This document shows, piece by piece, positions 22,401 to 35,137 of a stretch of DNA of 64,000 bases; the first letter of the stretch is position 1; each line of letters begins with the position of its first letter. The notes under the pieces were generated by a model that was not told the origin of the DNA, did not search any database, and saw nothing but the letters and a program-made list of their open reading frames with translations. The stretch is from Chimonanthus salicifolius. Its lineage: Eukaryota; Streptophyta; Magnoliopsida; Laurales; Calycanthaceae. A program made the position numbers and the translations under genes. The stretch lies in contig CM023533.1 in NCBI GenBank assembly GCA_013350335.1, positions 26,394,869 to 26,458,868 on the forward strand. The letters run 5' to 3'.

Positions 22401-25400
22401 GATGATCTGAGCTTCAAAGGTTCTAAAGCTAGAACATCATAGATCTCTAATCTGAAAAACAGGTGATCAACTTGCAGAAACCACAGTCAAGGAACCAAAG
22501 CTTCCAATTCAAACTAGGTTGTTGTAGAGATCCTCTAGGTTTAGTTTGCAGCCTCAATGTTTGTACCTCATGCATCTCGAGATTAAGGCACATTGAACCA
22601 TGTGTCATGAATGAGGAGAAAGTAGTACCATCACTAGAAAAAGAAGAGCATGGAAAATGAGACCCTTCTCTCTTCTTTCATAGAATAATGGGCTTCTTGC
22701 CAAGAACACAGAAAATGTGACATTTTCCTAGGAATCTATTGCCCATGAAGAGAGAAGGGAAAGGAGGTGTTTAGGAAAAGAGGGAGATTTTCCTCGTTCG
22801 TCAAGACAATGCTAGTTAATTTTCAATGAAAATAAAGATTTTGATGCAAACAACAAAAATGCCATGTTTCCACATCCCGACACAAGGACAATTTTTATAG
22901 CACTTGTTGAAGAACATTAATAGAACTCAAAAATAATTCTATTCTCACGGATTGCTTTCCTTGAAAAAATAGACAAACAACCTCTTAGTAAGTAATGGTA
23001 ATTGATAAAGAATGTTATATTTCCACAACCAATGAAAAAAATGAATCTGATTCATGTAAGACACCAACTACATAACCTTGCTTGGTTGAATTGCCCACAT
23101 CCAAGGGCAGCCAGATTGTAGATCTAAACAACTGAACCCGATCTGCATAATTTTTTTAATTGCAGGAAATTTTTTACTATGAAAGAGGCAGCTGTGAGTA
23201 TTACATTTGGGTCCGTTTACCATTACGCAAAAGATATGGGAAGATTAGAATTCTGGAGACAGACATGTTCAGCTGTTATATAGTTTCGTTAGAAAAGTTG
23301 GAGGCCAAAAGTTTAGTGCACACATGTATGCATGTCCCCTGAATATCTAAAAATTAGGAAATAGTTAGAAAGAGGTTTACCATTGCAGATGATCTCCAAT
23401 TTGAGGGAAATTAGAAGATCAAGTGCAGGGAAGGACATTAATTTCAAGCATGTTAGAAGGACAGTAAATGAAGTAGCAGATCTCTTAGCCAAAGCAAGAG
23501 TTGAGAGAGACGCCCCTTGTTTGGACCTTTTCTAGAGATCATCTGTGAGTGTTCAGGCAGAGTATCTCTTGTTTTATTTTGGGTGATATTGTACTGTTTT
23601 GTAATTTCCTTTGGGTTACTGCTTCAAAAGAAAAGGTTTACCATCGTAGATATAATTACACAAAATCTGTCTGCATGTATCATCACAGCTAATACATGTT
23701 GAATGCGTAGGATTGGTAACCAAGTTTTTTAGATGGGAATGGAAAATCTTTGTATTGACATAGTTAATTGGGTTTTAAAATGGATTTCAATATTTCCTAT
23801 TTAGGCATCCTATCCCTACCTTGAAGTACCACCTCGAAAAAGGCTCACTCCCCCATCCACAAAAGAGATCATCAATGATGAGGACATCATGGTATGCCAG
23901 TAAAAAAGGATGCATCAAAATCTAAGTCTTATGTGAATCATGAATATATATTGCATGTCATTTTAGGATCCACCACACATTTTGCATTCTCGTAAAGGCA
24001 TCCATCTAGCATTTAGATCTAGAATTTTCAATATTTGAGACTGCCCTGCGTCATTCAACCAAAGGTAAAAACCAAAAAAGGAAAAAGCAACATAAAGAGA
24101 AAAGAACAAAATGTACACAATATTAGTGATCAATAACTCGAAATTTTACAACACTGCTTTAAGCACCACGCATGAAATTCAAACATGTAATTGTCATACC
24201 CATTTAAAATAAAGTTCCATTTACTTAGCATGCTTGAGGAAAAATGATGCCATAGACAACAAAATTAAAATGGAAACAAAATGTCCACCTATGTACCTGA
24301 GGGCAACCTCTTTTCGAACATTGTAGCGGATTTTCTTCTCAAAACACCGCTCCTTTCTCTTTTCACGAAACCTAATCAAAGAAGCCATTCGTTGGGGAAT
24401 GTTCGACGGTTGTGAAGCATCACCACTCTCCACCAGAACACCTCCCTGGCCAAAACACAGATAATATATGAATCAGACATAAAACAAGAACCATAAATAA
24501 GCAGAACCTCACAGTTGCTGAAATACCATGTTTTCTTGGTCATTGCATAGCAATGGCATGTTAGGCATCATTGAAGCCACTTCACGCCCTCCCAAAAGTA
24601 ATAGCACTGCTTGCACCTGTCACAGTTCACAAGTTAATAAATTTTTAAACATTGAAAAATTACTCACATGGATTGTTTGGAAGAAAAACTATCAAACAAT
24701 GGATCGTTCCATCAAATGAAAAGTACAACATAATTTAGAAAATGCAGCCCAAGTGCTGGACATTATTGAGACCAATGAATTAGAAGGCTCAAACTCTGAA
24801 TTCCTTGTATCTAAGTTTCATCCACAAGATTACTTTGGCCCAATGCTTCTTGCGTACTTTTTTCTGTTTTCTTTTTATGAGTTGGTACAATGACTTGATT
24901 CTTGGTCACCCATTACAGAACCAATGGAAATGCACTTCAACTGCTAATTCCTAAACTGTCTCAAGGATTTGAATCAAATTTTTAGATGTTATTCCCATGC
25001 ATAGGACTAGAAATCTTGAAATTTTGATGATTTATAATTTAGGTAATTCTGAAACCTACGGATTTGGGTTGCACTAACATAGGAAATCATTATCATTGAG
25101 AATTTGAATCCAAATCCATGGATTTTACTATGCACAGATGTGCCCTATACTATTTTGTTTTTTTTTATTCTCATCTTTATGCCCCCGACCCCAGCACTCC
25201 CTCTATAGACCTCCAATCTTCTTCTATTCTTTATTTATTTATTTATTTATTTTTTGAGAGAGAAATAGCTCTCCAATCTCTTCCATCCATCTTGATTATT
25301 AGATTCATCAATAGTGGGCATCAAAAACACTTCTTTCCGGATTTTGTTGTCCACGCCACTGTCTAATCTTTATTTCCATTGCCTTTCCAAATTTTATTCC

Positions 25401-27307
25401 AAGTTGAGTCGAGTTGGTTTACATCAAGGGACTTTCACAATATTTAAGTCAGGTAAAATTCAGGATAAACATGTCTATTGACGCCGACAATCAACTCAAC
25501 CCATCATTTAGTCCTAATGGCAATGGAAAGTAGAAGGCTTGGGGGGAAAAGAAAGATCCAACCATTCCAATTCACATAGAAAAATGAAATGACTTATCTC
25601 AGGAGGAATGTATAAAAGGGTATAGAAGGAAAGTGAAGCTCAAAGAACAATGGAGACCTCCAGAACAGAATGCTGTGAAGTTCAATATAGACGGAGTAGA
25701 AAGAGGAAAACCAGGGGCTGTTGGGATTATCGAGGTACTTAGAGACCATGAGAGGGACCACATCCATTGTCTTCAATGAGTCGGTGGGAACTTGTGACTC
25801 CAATGAGGTGGAAATCCTTAGCTTTAGGAGAGCTTTGTACATCTAGGAAGATGTAGGATAAGGTAAACTCATCATTGAGGGAGGGCAAAGGGACAAAGAC
25901 GTCTGCCCTGGAAACTGTTACTTTGGTTAGGGAGATTAGAGAGTTGGGTTCGAGGATGGATGTAACTTTTGTCCAGATTGGCCGAGTAGCAAATGGAGTG
26001 ACAAATTATTTTGCCAAGGTTGGAGTCACCAACCTTTTTTTCCGGCATCTTCCTTCTTTGAGTAAGATAGACTCTACACAAGGCCTACGAATGTCAGTAT
26101 AAACTATTCAAAATGTCAATCCCATCATATACAACTCGTTGCCTCAACTGCATTGACAGAATGGCATTCCAGTTAAACAGAGAGCTCCATAATGACGTGA
26201 TATAGAAGTAATGTCCGTGCCTACAAACGCCATAACAGAAGAACATGTACCTAAATAAAAAACTTTCAAACTGTAGATGACACCTCCAACGGAGCAATTG
26301 CCAGAATTTGCATTTATGATATTATCCTAACTCCTAACCATCTCTTCCCCAATCCATATGAGAGTGTCATCTCTTTCTTGTTTTCAGCAGTCCCAATGAT
26401 AGAACTTTGATTAGACTACAGTTGACATCCACCAATCCGTGTGATTATTCAAATTTGCTCCCACATTGTCCCCACCATCTATGGTCGGACTGGATGAACA
26501 TTCTCTTTTCATGAACTAGATATCCGGTATTTACTCAGATTGGATTGATGTACAAAGACTGACCACTGATCAATACAAATTCAGACACTTCTCATGTCAG
26601 CCACCAATTTGTTGGACATCACACAAATTCAGACAACACTCCTATCAGCCACCAATTTGATAGACATTACTTGGACGGTTACAATCCAAATCAGAAAAGG
26701 AGACAATGCGAAAAAGAAGGAATCCATAGAAATGTGTTGGGGAATGTATGCATCAGTGCGATATCCTGGACATTAAAATATTATTGTACACGTCAATGAT
26801 CAATCTCGAGTAGAATCTGTTCCAATTTACGCAACATGATAAACAAACGACAATTTCATCACAGAAATGCAAAAGTAGACTTTGACAGTGGATGAATTCA
26901 CATGCCTTATCCGGAGAAACAGAAGGATAGACATAGACTTCGCCATTGAAGGATAACGTCAGCTGATTCATGCTCCGGCACCGCAATGGCACCGCAAGAT
27001 TCGGATCGGGCATCACTTCCCCATCCATCAGGTTCTCATCCTCTTCGCCATCACCATATCCATCGATCATTTCATCATCACCACCTCCGTCCCCATCGTC
27101 AGCGCCACCTTCTAGCACGTCACCGATGTCGGACGTGTCATCATCATCTCCGTCGTCGTTGATTTGGTCGGCGACGGGTATGTCAGGCACTTGATGGACA
27201 TGGCCGTCTTGATCCACGATATACAGCCCCTGATTGGACGGCCGAGATGGATCGACAGCGGGTGGCCGCGAATTCAACGGCTGTGGATTGAGATTCGCTT
27301 CAGACAT
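16484..27307 (-). CDS. GATA transcription factor with TIFY and CCT domains (ZIM-like, GATA24/28 type); 3' end not located
   Basis: Nuclear transcription factor of the ZML/GATA24-GATA28 group. Five minus-strand exons join in one frame: 27307-26906, 24616-24527, 24445-24297, 18740-18621 and 16589-16484, giving 289 residues. Order: an acidic Asp/Gly-rich N-terminus; TIFY domain about 114-146 ([11 protein letters not shown], then [12 protein letters not shown]); CCT domain about 182-225 ([20 protein letters not shown]); and a GATA finger at 255-282 with spacing CX2CX20CX2C, ending [11 protein letters not shown]. The start is the ATG at 27307; an upstream TTG in frame is not needed. Intron 1 has a GC donor (AAG|GCATGT); the rest are GT-AG. 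Introns are very long (2.3, 0.08, 5.6 and 2.0 kb) because of transposon insertions. The usual tail after the finger (GTLRDL) was not found before the TCP gene or, by eye, beyond it. Confidence 0.9.
16695..18418. mobile_element. 1.72-kb palindromic MULE-like foldback element, copy 1
   Basis: The whole element is an inverted repeat centred near 17557. Termini GGGAGCACTTACACACACCC and its complement are flanked by perfect 9-bp direct repeats TTAATGCAG (16686-16694 and 18419-18427), as in Mutator-like elements. The outer arms contain repeated TTCGAA-centred palindromes such as ATTCATTCGAATGAAT. The centre holds three ~270-bp units (about 17101-17372, 17408-17675 and 17706-17980), each an inverted repeat. 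No transposase frame is present. It occupies most of GATA intron 4, whose remaining sequence is only about 300 bp. Confidence 0.88.
17101..17980. repeat. Three ~270-bp palindromic units in copy 1
   Basis: Each unit reads GGACTAATTACGATAACC, then CTTTTGACACTCCTAAAT, then a short GGGTATCC-type spacer, then the complement of the same blocks in reverse order. The units share most of their sequence but differ by scattered substitutions and in the spacer, so they are old duplicates rather than a recent expansion. Confidence 0.85.
19247..20737 (+). mobile_element. Solo LTR of an LTR retrotransposon, interrupted by a LINE
   Basis: The segment starts TGATG and ends CATCA, a perfect terminal inverted repeat of the LTR type. 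Flanks ACACA (19242-19246) and AAACA (20738-20742) make a 5-bp target duplication with one mismatch. A TATA-type promoter sequence, TGTATAAATAGAGGCC, lies at 19981. The length is 1491 bp, or about 1270 bp without the nested LINE. No internal retrotransposon region or second LTR was found, so it is a solo LTR from recombination. It lies in GATA intron 3. A gypsy-type origin is likely from its general look but unproven. Confidence 0.7.
20350..20552 (-). mobile_element. LINE 3'-end insertion nested in the solo LTR
   Basis: A ~203-bp insertion starting with a T run and reading as a retroelement tail on the minus strand. It is flanked by perfect 17-bp direct repeats TCTGGGTGAGTTATTTT at 20333-20349 and 20553-20569, typical of LINE target-primed insertion. 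Its internal order (AAATGGTTTATATATT, then a TTCCAGAACTC and AGCAGCCCAA ending) recurs in other copies in the window. It must be younger than the LTR that contains it. Confidence 0.8.
22148..22276 (+). repeat. Intact copy of the ~130-bp direct repeat
   Basis: Matches 19128-19246 plus 20738-20765 with scattered differences. The uninterrupted GTGAGTACCCATTTGTTGC here corresponds to the LTR insertion point in the other copy. Confidence 0.7.
23160..23640 (+). pseudogene. LINE remnant: RNase H C-terminus and 3' UTR
   Basis: In one + frame near 23430-23540 the translation contains [20 protein letters not shown], which matches the C-terminal part of the plant LINE RNase H domain. Upstream the frame is broken; downstream is T-rich sequence like a LINE 3' UTR. 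It is a dead fragment in GATA intron 3. Confidence 0.65.
25628..26075 (+). pseudogene. LINE RNase H domain remnant with frameshifts
   Basis: The + strand encodes [19 protein letters not shown] followed by a PGAVGI segment (from 25651), then after a frame change [18 protein letters not shown], then [18 protein letters not shown]. These are the ordered blocks of a plant retroelement RNase H domain (FNxDG, SNExE, VAN). At least one frameshift and stop codons break it. It sits in GATA intron 1 and belongs to the same class as the remnant at 23.2-23.6 kb. Confidence 0.75.
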
Positions 27308-30300
27308 CGCTCTCAAACCCCAATCCCAGCGGCCTCGTCGCAGATGCAGCTTCCAGAATGAAGATCACAGCCCGTGAAGATCAAACCATGGGTGCATTTG
27401 GACGGTCGTCATTTTCCATAGCGGGTCCTCTGGTGGAGCTGATGACGATCTTTTTTTAACGAGGAAGAAGAAGAAGAGAGGCGAGGGGATGGATGATACA
27501 TCACATCGAGATCGATTTGGGATTTATGATGATGCTCTGGCAGAGGTGGTGGATGCTTGCATCGGCCGTACACGTGGCAGTGACGCACTCAATCCGCACC
27601 GTCCGGTTGCGGGCCCCGCCAGTGATGGAGGGCAGCCTCCGGAAATATTAGACCCCATCTGACTATTCTAACCATTCGATGGGCTGGGGCTCCTTGGAAA
27701 CGCTTCGAGAGTTGCGGTCATTTACCGGAATGCCACCGTCGGATTATGTGGAAGAGTAATTCCTCACCACCATGTGAAATCTTAACTACAAATTTACAAT
27801 TTTCATATTTGTGGGGTCCACTACCATACTAACAGTTTGTAAGAATCCTGGATGATCGGATGCATTAAAAGTAAAATCAAGGCCATTCAATTCTAGATGA
27901 AAATTAAGATTTACTGATTAATATTACATCAACGGACCAAATTCGATTATAGAGATCAAATGGGTAAGAAAACCTATTACATTTATTTTTTTATATAATG
28001 GGTAATCCACAATTTCAGCTTTGTTTTGATAAAGAAAATGTGGCCATAAATTTATCAGATAACTAGAAATAAGTCCAACTTGTTGACTAAGTGGTGTGGA
28101 ATCACACGTGCATGAGATCCTAGTCGACTGCCACACAGATATCGAACTCTGATGACTGATGGCTGATGACTGATGAGAAAGCAGCGTTCGATGTCATCGA
28201 GGATAAGACTTTGGTATCTTTTGCGAAATTTCAACGGATGCAATTTATGGGCCAATCTCGTCCGTCCAAATCAACGGTGTAAGGTTGATGTGGACGGTGG
28301 ATCCTACTCATTCTTATCCTCCTTGGCCCGAGGACATGCCTTATCCCCGGGCATTTAATATGCCCATGTGGGCCTTTTATCTGCTGATCCAAACCGTTGA
28401 TCTTAGGCAAGCCACTGTCATCACACCACAAGTTACCAATGGGTCTAGTGGGCCCACCATGAAGTGTGCATGGGCCCCAATTAACCTCAATTCGATGACA
28501 TAACCTCTCAATTGAGAGAATCGTATTATCCTTCCATTGGTTAAGACCATTCTCCATTTTATTATGACGAATTATTATTGGGTGTTGGCTCTGAAGTTCT
28601 TACATGTGGGTCCATTGGTTGCTGATTCAATGTTGATCAGTTTAGATCCTTTACTGATGAGTGATGATATCGAATTTTCTGAATGTAATTGACTGTCAGC
28701 TATCACTTTTGCAGTTTTTTTATTTTATTATGAGAGGATTAGTTTATATAGCCTAAATAATTTGCTAGTCACATGTGATTTTTTTTTAACAGTTGATTTT
28801 AAAATTTTAAACGAAATTATATTTTGCCCTTTTAATTTTGTACAAAGTAAATGCCTTCTTTAAAAAATTAAAAGATAAAATGATAACTTTCATACAAATT
28901 TTTGAAATATGATGCCGCATAAAAAAGTCAAGTATGCCCATCCTAAATAATTTAATGGAGAATGGTCTTAAAAGATAGAGTGGAAATCGAACTTACTACT
29001 CTTGTTTCTTGAAATAGGTTTCTATTTATTATATAATTTTTTCAATTAAAATATAAGATAAAATAGATAAAAAAATTATATGGCCAAACAAATTTTTTTT
29101 TTAAATAAAAAAACACAATCAAAAACTGTATTTTATAGTTGAGGCGATCGTGTAGGAGTAACTTCTAAATTTAAGGAGCAATCAAAATTAGGTGAAATAA
29201 AAAACTAGAAAAAAAAATGTTCCTTATTCACATAGATGCTGAAGTGAAATAAAGTATTCTTTATTTCATTTGGATCACGATGATTATGGCATGTATTTCT
29301 GTATTGAATCAACTTTCATTAGACAGGTATTGTTCAAAAGCAATAATTGCCTTATGGATCTAATTCATAAAGGAGAAGTAAAGTCCAAAGAATAAAATTT
29401 ATGGGTTTAAAAGATATAATAAAGATTGATAGTTTTCATAAAAAGTCAAGATTATTGAATTGGAGAAGTTATGATTTTCATAAACTTAAAGATTAATAGT
29501 GAAAATGAAATTAATTTTAGATGAGTTTTTAATTTAGTAGGGAGGTCAAATTAAAATTAATTCAAATTAAGTACAAATACAATAATAAAAAAAAAGGGTG
29601 TGAATTTAGATTCTAGTGAATGGGGCTTCCGACAAGTGATTTTAAAGTTAAAAAGTTATCAAGAAGTTTTTATTCTATTATCCTTTGCCCTAAAATATAT
29701 AATTTATAATTTGTCGAAAAGATAAATGTACAATGACCAAGAGTGTTGTGGATGCTCAATTCATATTTAACAATATAATTGTTTGTAGTTTTTAATTTCA
29801 TAAGAAAGTGAAAAAAAAAATTATTGATAAAAGAATTACAAAGAAAGACAAAAATGCTCTATTATCTTATAAAAAAATTGCAGACATATATATTTTTAAA
29901 AAAGTTGATAGACAATAATATTAACCGACAACTCATTACTAACCACCTTTCATAAGTGTATATTTTTTTTTATTATCAGTTTCATTAATCACGAAATTGT
30001 AGATTAAAGAGTTTTACCTAATCGTTGGAAATGAAGAATATGAATGGCCAATAAACCTAAAATCATCCGTTGTCCTTATTTTTAATTATGGAAATGAAGT
30101 CATCCATCAAGTGGTTTAATGGATAGGATTGTCAAAGTATTAATTTAGTTTTGAGAGGGTGAAGACTATCTGTGGTGGGCCTCGAGAAAAACCAAACAAT
30201 TTTAAAGAATCCCACATTCAACGCACATAATATTCCAATTGATGGGAGGACGGGCCAATTGTGTGACAAGGACCACTTTCACAACGAGAATGTCAAAAGG

Positions 30301-30660
30301 GATGGTGTTCTAGTGCGTCTTCTTTAAATATTTGGTTGCGCCTCAGTGCCATTTGATTTGCTGCTTTGGAGGTATTCATGGTTTGAAATTTAGGTCATTA
30401 GTGTAATCTAATTTTATAAGATACTCTCGTATCAGAATTTTTAGAATTATATTAGAGCTTTTGGATTTAATTTTTTTAAGTTAATTTAATATGTAAAGTT
30501 TACAATTAATTTTATGTATATTTAATAATTAGTCTTATCTCTAATGTGATACAAAGATACCTTATAAGTCATGATTAGAAAAGAAGATATTTTTTTTTAA
30601 CTCAGGTATGCCATTTGCGCTCTTCTTGATTTAGATGATGAGAAGATGTAAATCATTTCA
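27308..30660. other. GATA 5' leader/promoter and intergenic DNA
   Basis: The first few hundred bp upstream of the GATA start codon contain its leader and promoter on the minus strand; a purine-rich GAGGAAGAAGAAGAAG stretch lies near 27461-27478. 28.1-28.5 kb is relatively GC-rich but has no recognisable coding content. From 28.6 kb the sequence is AT-rich with nothing identified. Confidence 0.4.
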
Positions 30661-31019
30661 TAGAGCTGAAACTCTGGTCGGGTCAGGTCGGGTTTTAATA
30701 AACCTAATCCAAATAAAAAATTCATTGTACCTAACTCGATCCAACCCAAATTACTCAACTCGACCCCGACTCGAATTACCGATCTGAGTCAACCCGAGTT
30801 GTATTTTATAACTTGGTGTACACGGGTCGAGTTAGATTACGTTGGGTCGGGTCAGATTAATTTTAAATTTCTCAATCCAACTCGATCCAAATTTTATATG
30901 GGTTTTTATTTTTCCAATCTGACCCGAGCTGAAATATACAAATACATAACTTAAACCCATTGATTTCTCGGGTCGAGTCATATGGGTTGGATTAAAACCC
31001 AACTTAAGTTTCACCTCTA
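30661..31019. mobile_element. 359-bp hAT-type MITE rich in GGGTCGGGTC
   Basis: Termini TAGAGCTGAAACT and the complement of the right end, TAGAGGTGAAACT, match at 12 of 13 positions and resemble hAT ends. Flanks TCATTTCA (30653-30660) and TCATTTGA (31020-31027) give an 8-bp target duplication with one mismatch. The interior is full of GGTCGGGTC and CGACCC motifs in both orientations. Confidence 0.75.
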
Positions 31020-33059
31020 TCATTTGATTACCCTAACCTCAAAATCGATGAATAAAATAGTATTAGTACAATGTGATAAATAAATTATAAGAGCTTCAAT
31101 TTGGATGGTTTAAATGTGTAAGGCACTTATGTCTATATTCTTTTTGCATTAACGTATGAGAAATTTAGACACAGTCCTAATAAAATCTTCACAGATAAGT
31201 CCACTATCCATAAGATACACTAAAGTTAGATCATAGAGGCTCAAACTCATGACCTTTCAATTCCTAAAATGGAACCCAACCAATTTTTTTTTTAGGTCAC
31301 CGGTTAAGCTACATTTGATAGTGTTTTCATGTATTATCTTTTTCATGTATTATCTTTTTCTCCCTACAGGGAGAAGTAAGTTTGACATATGCCCACACTG
31401 AAAGTCCTGGTGGTTTGACTTTACAAAATAAAGGGTGGGGCTATAATATAAAATTTATACAGTGAGGTAAATTAATGTGAGAGTTATCTTATTATTATAA
31501 ATTGAGATTCATTAAGATAAGAATTATTTTAACCATCTCAATTAATTCAACAGTGAGAATGTATAAATTAATATTATAAAATATTAAAATAATATAAAAA
31601 ATAATATTTTTAACAATTTAAATATATTGTAAATTAGACTGGCGTGAGCAAAAAAAAAACACGTGCGCATTTTGTGATTATGACGCACGGGAAGAAGCAG
31701 CACACAGAAAACTGGACAGGGAGGATAATAGGATATGCATATATGCTTTGGTGGTCCCATCATCAGAGGGCCATGCATGAACGTTGGATCTAGACCGTTG
31801 ATAGAAGTAATAGTGATAACTGTTCAATTATTCAATAAATAGGTGGGCCACCTAATGGACAACATGAATTCTGCACTTTTGTTATTTTGGCAATTAATTG
31901 TACAGTAAAGCAAGAGCATTTATATTGATTGATTCTGTGATTGGATGGAAAATGAAGAATATTATGTTAGAGTTCTATAAAGTATTAGTTGAAATTTAAA
32001 GTTTTGATCAGTTTTTATATTAACTTAAATGAAAATTAAAGAATATTGGGTCTTTTTTTCAAAATTTAACAAATTTCTTGTAGTCAAAATTTTAGGCAAA
32101 ATAAATTCAAATATCAACTCATGATATTTCTAAAATTTTGGTAAAGTATTTTAAAATAATAAAAACGAAACTTGAAATGGGTTATAATGATTGATATTTT
32201 GTCAAACACCAGTGTCTTTTGTTATAAAAAATATCGATTTTTCATAATGGATCATATCTCATCCACTTAATGTGTAGATTCTTTGAATTAACTAGACATA
32301 AAATATTAATAAGCTATTTTGGGTAAATATTTAAAATTTTACACGCTTGATGTGGGTTGGTTCTTCATTTATTTGCTGTTATGTGAGGTTCTAAGAATCT
32401 GAGCATGGTTTTGATTTTTTGACCTTAAATCTCGAGGGAAGATTTTCAACAGAAAACCCAATAAATATTTCACAACTGTCATTTGGCAACATTTTTACTC
32501 TTCAATAAATTGGATAAACAAGTATTTTGAATTTAATTACCCTGGAAGCTTAATTTAAAATTGTTTTGGGACAACAATCAGAATGGTTTTTAAATCTTTC
32601 TTTTCTTTGTCGTTGAGAATTTTATTAAGTTAGCAGAAATTTTTTTTATGTATGTGATTTTGAACTTTATAAGAAAATTCGCCTCTAATCAAAGTTTTAA
32701 TTATTAAATAACTTGTATCCATCTCTTAGATGTCAATTCCATTCTATTTAGGCTGGAACGACTCGGATTTGGCTGAAAAATGAAATGAATTGAGTCCAGC
32801 ACTTAGACTTTGGATTTGAAAGGCGCTATTTTGAGAGCTTCGTTTTTTCTACAATGCAGTTTGAGAGATAAGAATGTATTTAGATATTCTTTTCTATTTT
32901 TTTAATGAATAAAGTGTTCAAGGTCTCACCTGTTTGAATATGGGATATTTTAATTCGATTAGTCCTTTGGACGTGTGTAAGCATCTCAATTCCACACACA
33001 TTAGATAAATAAGCTTTTGACCGTTAGACGAACTCCCCCTTGAATTTAGATATATTCTA

Positions 33060-33787
33060 TTCCGTTGGAGGCTTTCTTCTGTTTCCATTATGTTTTCGTC
33101 TCAGTTTCCCTTAGAATTGCCTTTGATCTCATCTATACTCTCCGTTATAGTATTGGTCTATGGAAAGATGAAGTTAATGAAAGAATGAAACTACTTCTAA
33201 CTTGCAATAAGATCGGAGTCTTGTTGGACCCAGTTAGAGTCATGCTGTATATAGCCCAGCTCACTCTAATTAACCAAATTATACATAAAGAAACACACAC
33301 TCCTCTTTTTATATCAATATTTGATGATTTTTTAAAATTAACTCTATATGATAATTATGTTTTAGTTAGGGTAAATTACTCTTTGCTTGAAAGATACCAA
33401 TGTATTGTGTAAAAGCCCAATCGTCTACTCTCCGCAGTGGTGTTTGGATGGCGCATTCGGGAGTTAGAATTCTTTGTGTTTTCTCTCTTGTTAGTTTGGT
33501 GTTGAGTAGATGGGTTGCTAAGTCTAGCAAATTGGGGTGGTCTCTTATGATTTTGGTGTATCTGTTTAGGGTGGGGGTTATATTCTTTTCGGATGGTCTC
33601 TTGTGATTTTGGTGTATCTATTTAAGGTAGGGGTTATATTCTTTTCTCTTGCCCCTCTTCTTTCCGTTTGGCTTTCTTTGGGTCTTTCTCTCTGAGATCC
33701 ATCGATGACATCTCTTGTATCTTTTTTCTTATTCTTTTAATATATATTTATACTTGTTACCGCTAATTCGTTAAAAAAAAAAAAAAA
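33060..33787 (+). mobile_element. Truncated LINE 3' end with poly(A)
   Basis: A + strand segment ending TATATTTATACTTG, then AATTCGTT and a run of about 15 A (33773-33787), as in plant L1-type 3' ends. Near the end a 56-bp tandem duplication (33539-33594 and 33595-33646) repeats GATTTTGGTGTATCT. No intact coding frame remains. The left boundary is approximate. Confidence 0.5.
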
Positions 33788-33851
33788 GCATTGCCCATGA
33801 CCCAATTTAACCCTATCCAAATTGATTGGCCCAAATTAAAAATGGGTGGAG

Positions 33852-34047
33852 TCAGGGGTATAAATATCAATATCGGCCGATAAATTTCTATCTCCTTTTT
33901 TTTTTTTTTATAAAACTCACAAATATCAGCTGATATCGACGATAGGATATCGGCCGATACGTATTATATCGGTCGATATATAAAGATTGTAAAAACCGAT
34001 ATATATATCGGCTGATACGCTAAGTATCAGCCTATATTTAAACCCTT
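33852..34047. mobile_element. 196-bp MITE with TATCGGCCGATA palindromes, hAT-type
   Basis: The left end TCAGGGGTATAAATATC and the complement of the right end, AAGGGTTTAAATATAG, are imperfect inverted repeats. The flanks GGGTGGAG (33844-33851) and GGGTGGGG (34048-34055) make an 8-bp target duplication with one mismatch. The interior repeats TATCGGCCGATA and close variants several times. It is non-coding. Confidence 0.65.
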
Positions 34048-34846
34048 GGGTGGGGTTTTAAAATAGTTTGGGTAAGGGCAGTTTAAAGGAGGACAAAATA
34101 TGAGTCTGACTGAAAATTAGTGATCCAAATTAAATATGAGTGGGACTAAAATTGGCGCTCAACTGACTTGCCTACCCAGATTGCGCCCCTAATTTCAGGC
34201 CTAACCCGAGTTTGTATAAAATTTTGAAAAGATTGCGTCTAGTCTAGATTAACTCGGCTTGAGCAGTGCTTATTTTCAGGACTAAGATACCACGCATGAA
34301 TTAGAAATCACATTCAACTACACCTAGTACATGGAAGTCTGAGTTTAGCTCAAATGCTTGAATTTGGGCAATAATTTAAGAAATGTAAATTCTTAATTAA
34401 TATTTTGTACAAATATAAAATTTATGCAATATAAAGTTTATATTTTGATAGAACAACACAAAATATTCTCATTTTAATTCCAAATAAACCTGAGTCTAGA
34501 TAAGTCTACATACACATGTCGAGCTTGAAATCACCATTAGTTCCTCAAATATGGTTTAGTTTACACTCGGATTCGACTAATTAGGGCTAATCTGGGCCCA
34601 GACTTAGGCTTGGGCTTTTTAATTGTAATTTAGGTCCAAGCTTGAATAAAGCCAAAATCCTCTGCAACTAACCCACGTTACAATCTTAATTTATTCAGTG
34701 ATTCATTCCCAGAAAGAAAATAAAATACACACACATCTTTTAGATGGGTGACTAGAGTTTGGTGAGCTGCTTACATATGAGTATTTTTTTAGACATTTAT
34801 TCTATTAAATTATAGTTATACACCTCAATAACTTATCAAACTTTTT

Positions 34847-34990
34847 TTTTGAAATGGTTCATATATTAATTAAAAAAAACAATAGGATGCCAAGAACACA
34901 GGAATCAAGCCTCTAGAATCTTAGAAAAGACTATCATGGCAAAACAGGTAGGCAGACTCGACTGGTTTTCATCTTTTTGTGACGGCTGTG
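34847..34990 (-). mobile_element. LINE 3'-end fragment, reverse orientation
   Basis: A T run followed by GAAATGGTTCATATATTAAT, nearly the same opening as the LINE insertion at 20350, so it is from the same or a sister family. The right boundary and target duplication were not resolved. Confidence 0.5.
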
Positions 34991-35137
34991 GTTCACAGAA
35001 GAACTGAGCCTTGGTTGAGTTGGGCCCATGTCTAAAGTATTGGTTAATATTTATCAGATTTTAGAAATACTGATATGAAAAATCAGGTATGTCGACCATA
35101 TATTGGTGTTAAATATAATAAAAAATGGTAGAACAAG

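Noticed and set aside
26970..27194. Ser/Pro-rich plus frame of 74 codons
   Set aside because: Antisense of the acidic Asp/Gly-rich GATA exon 1.
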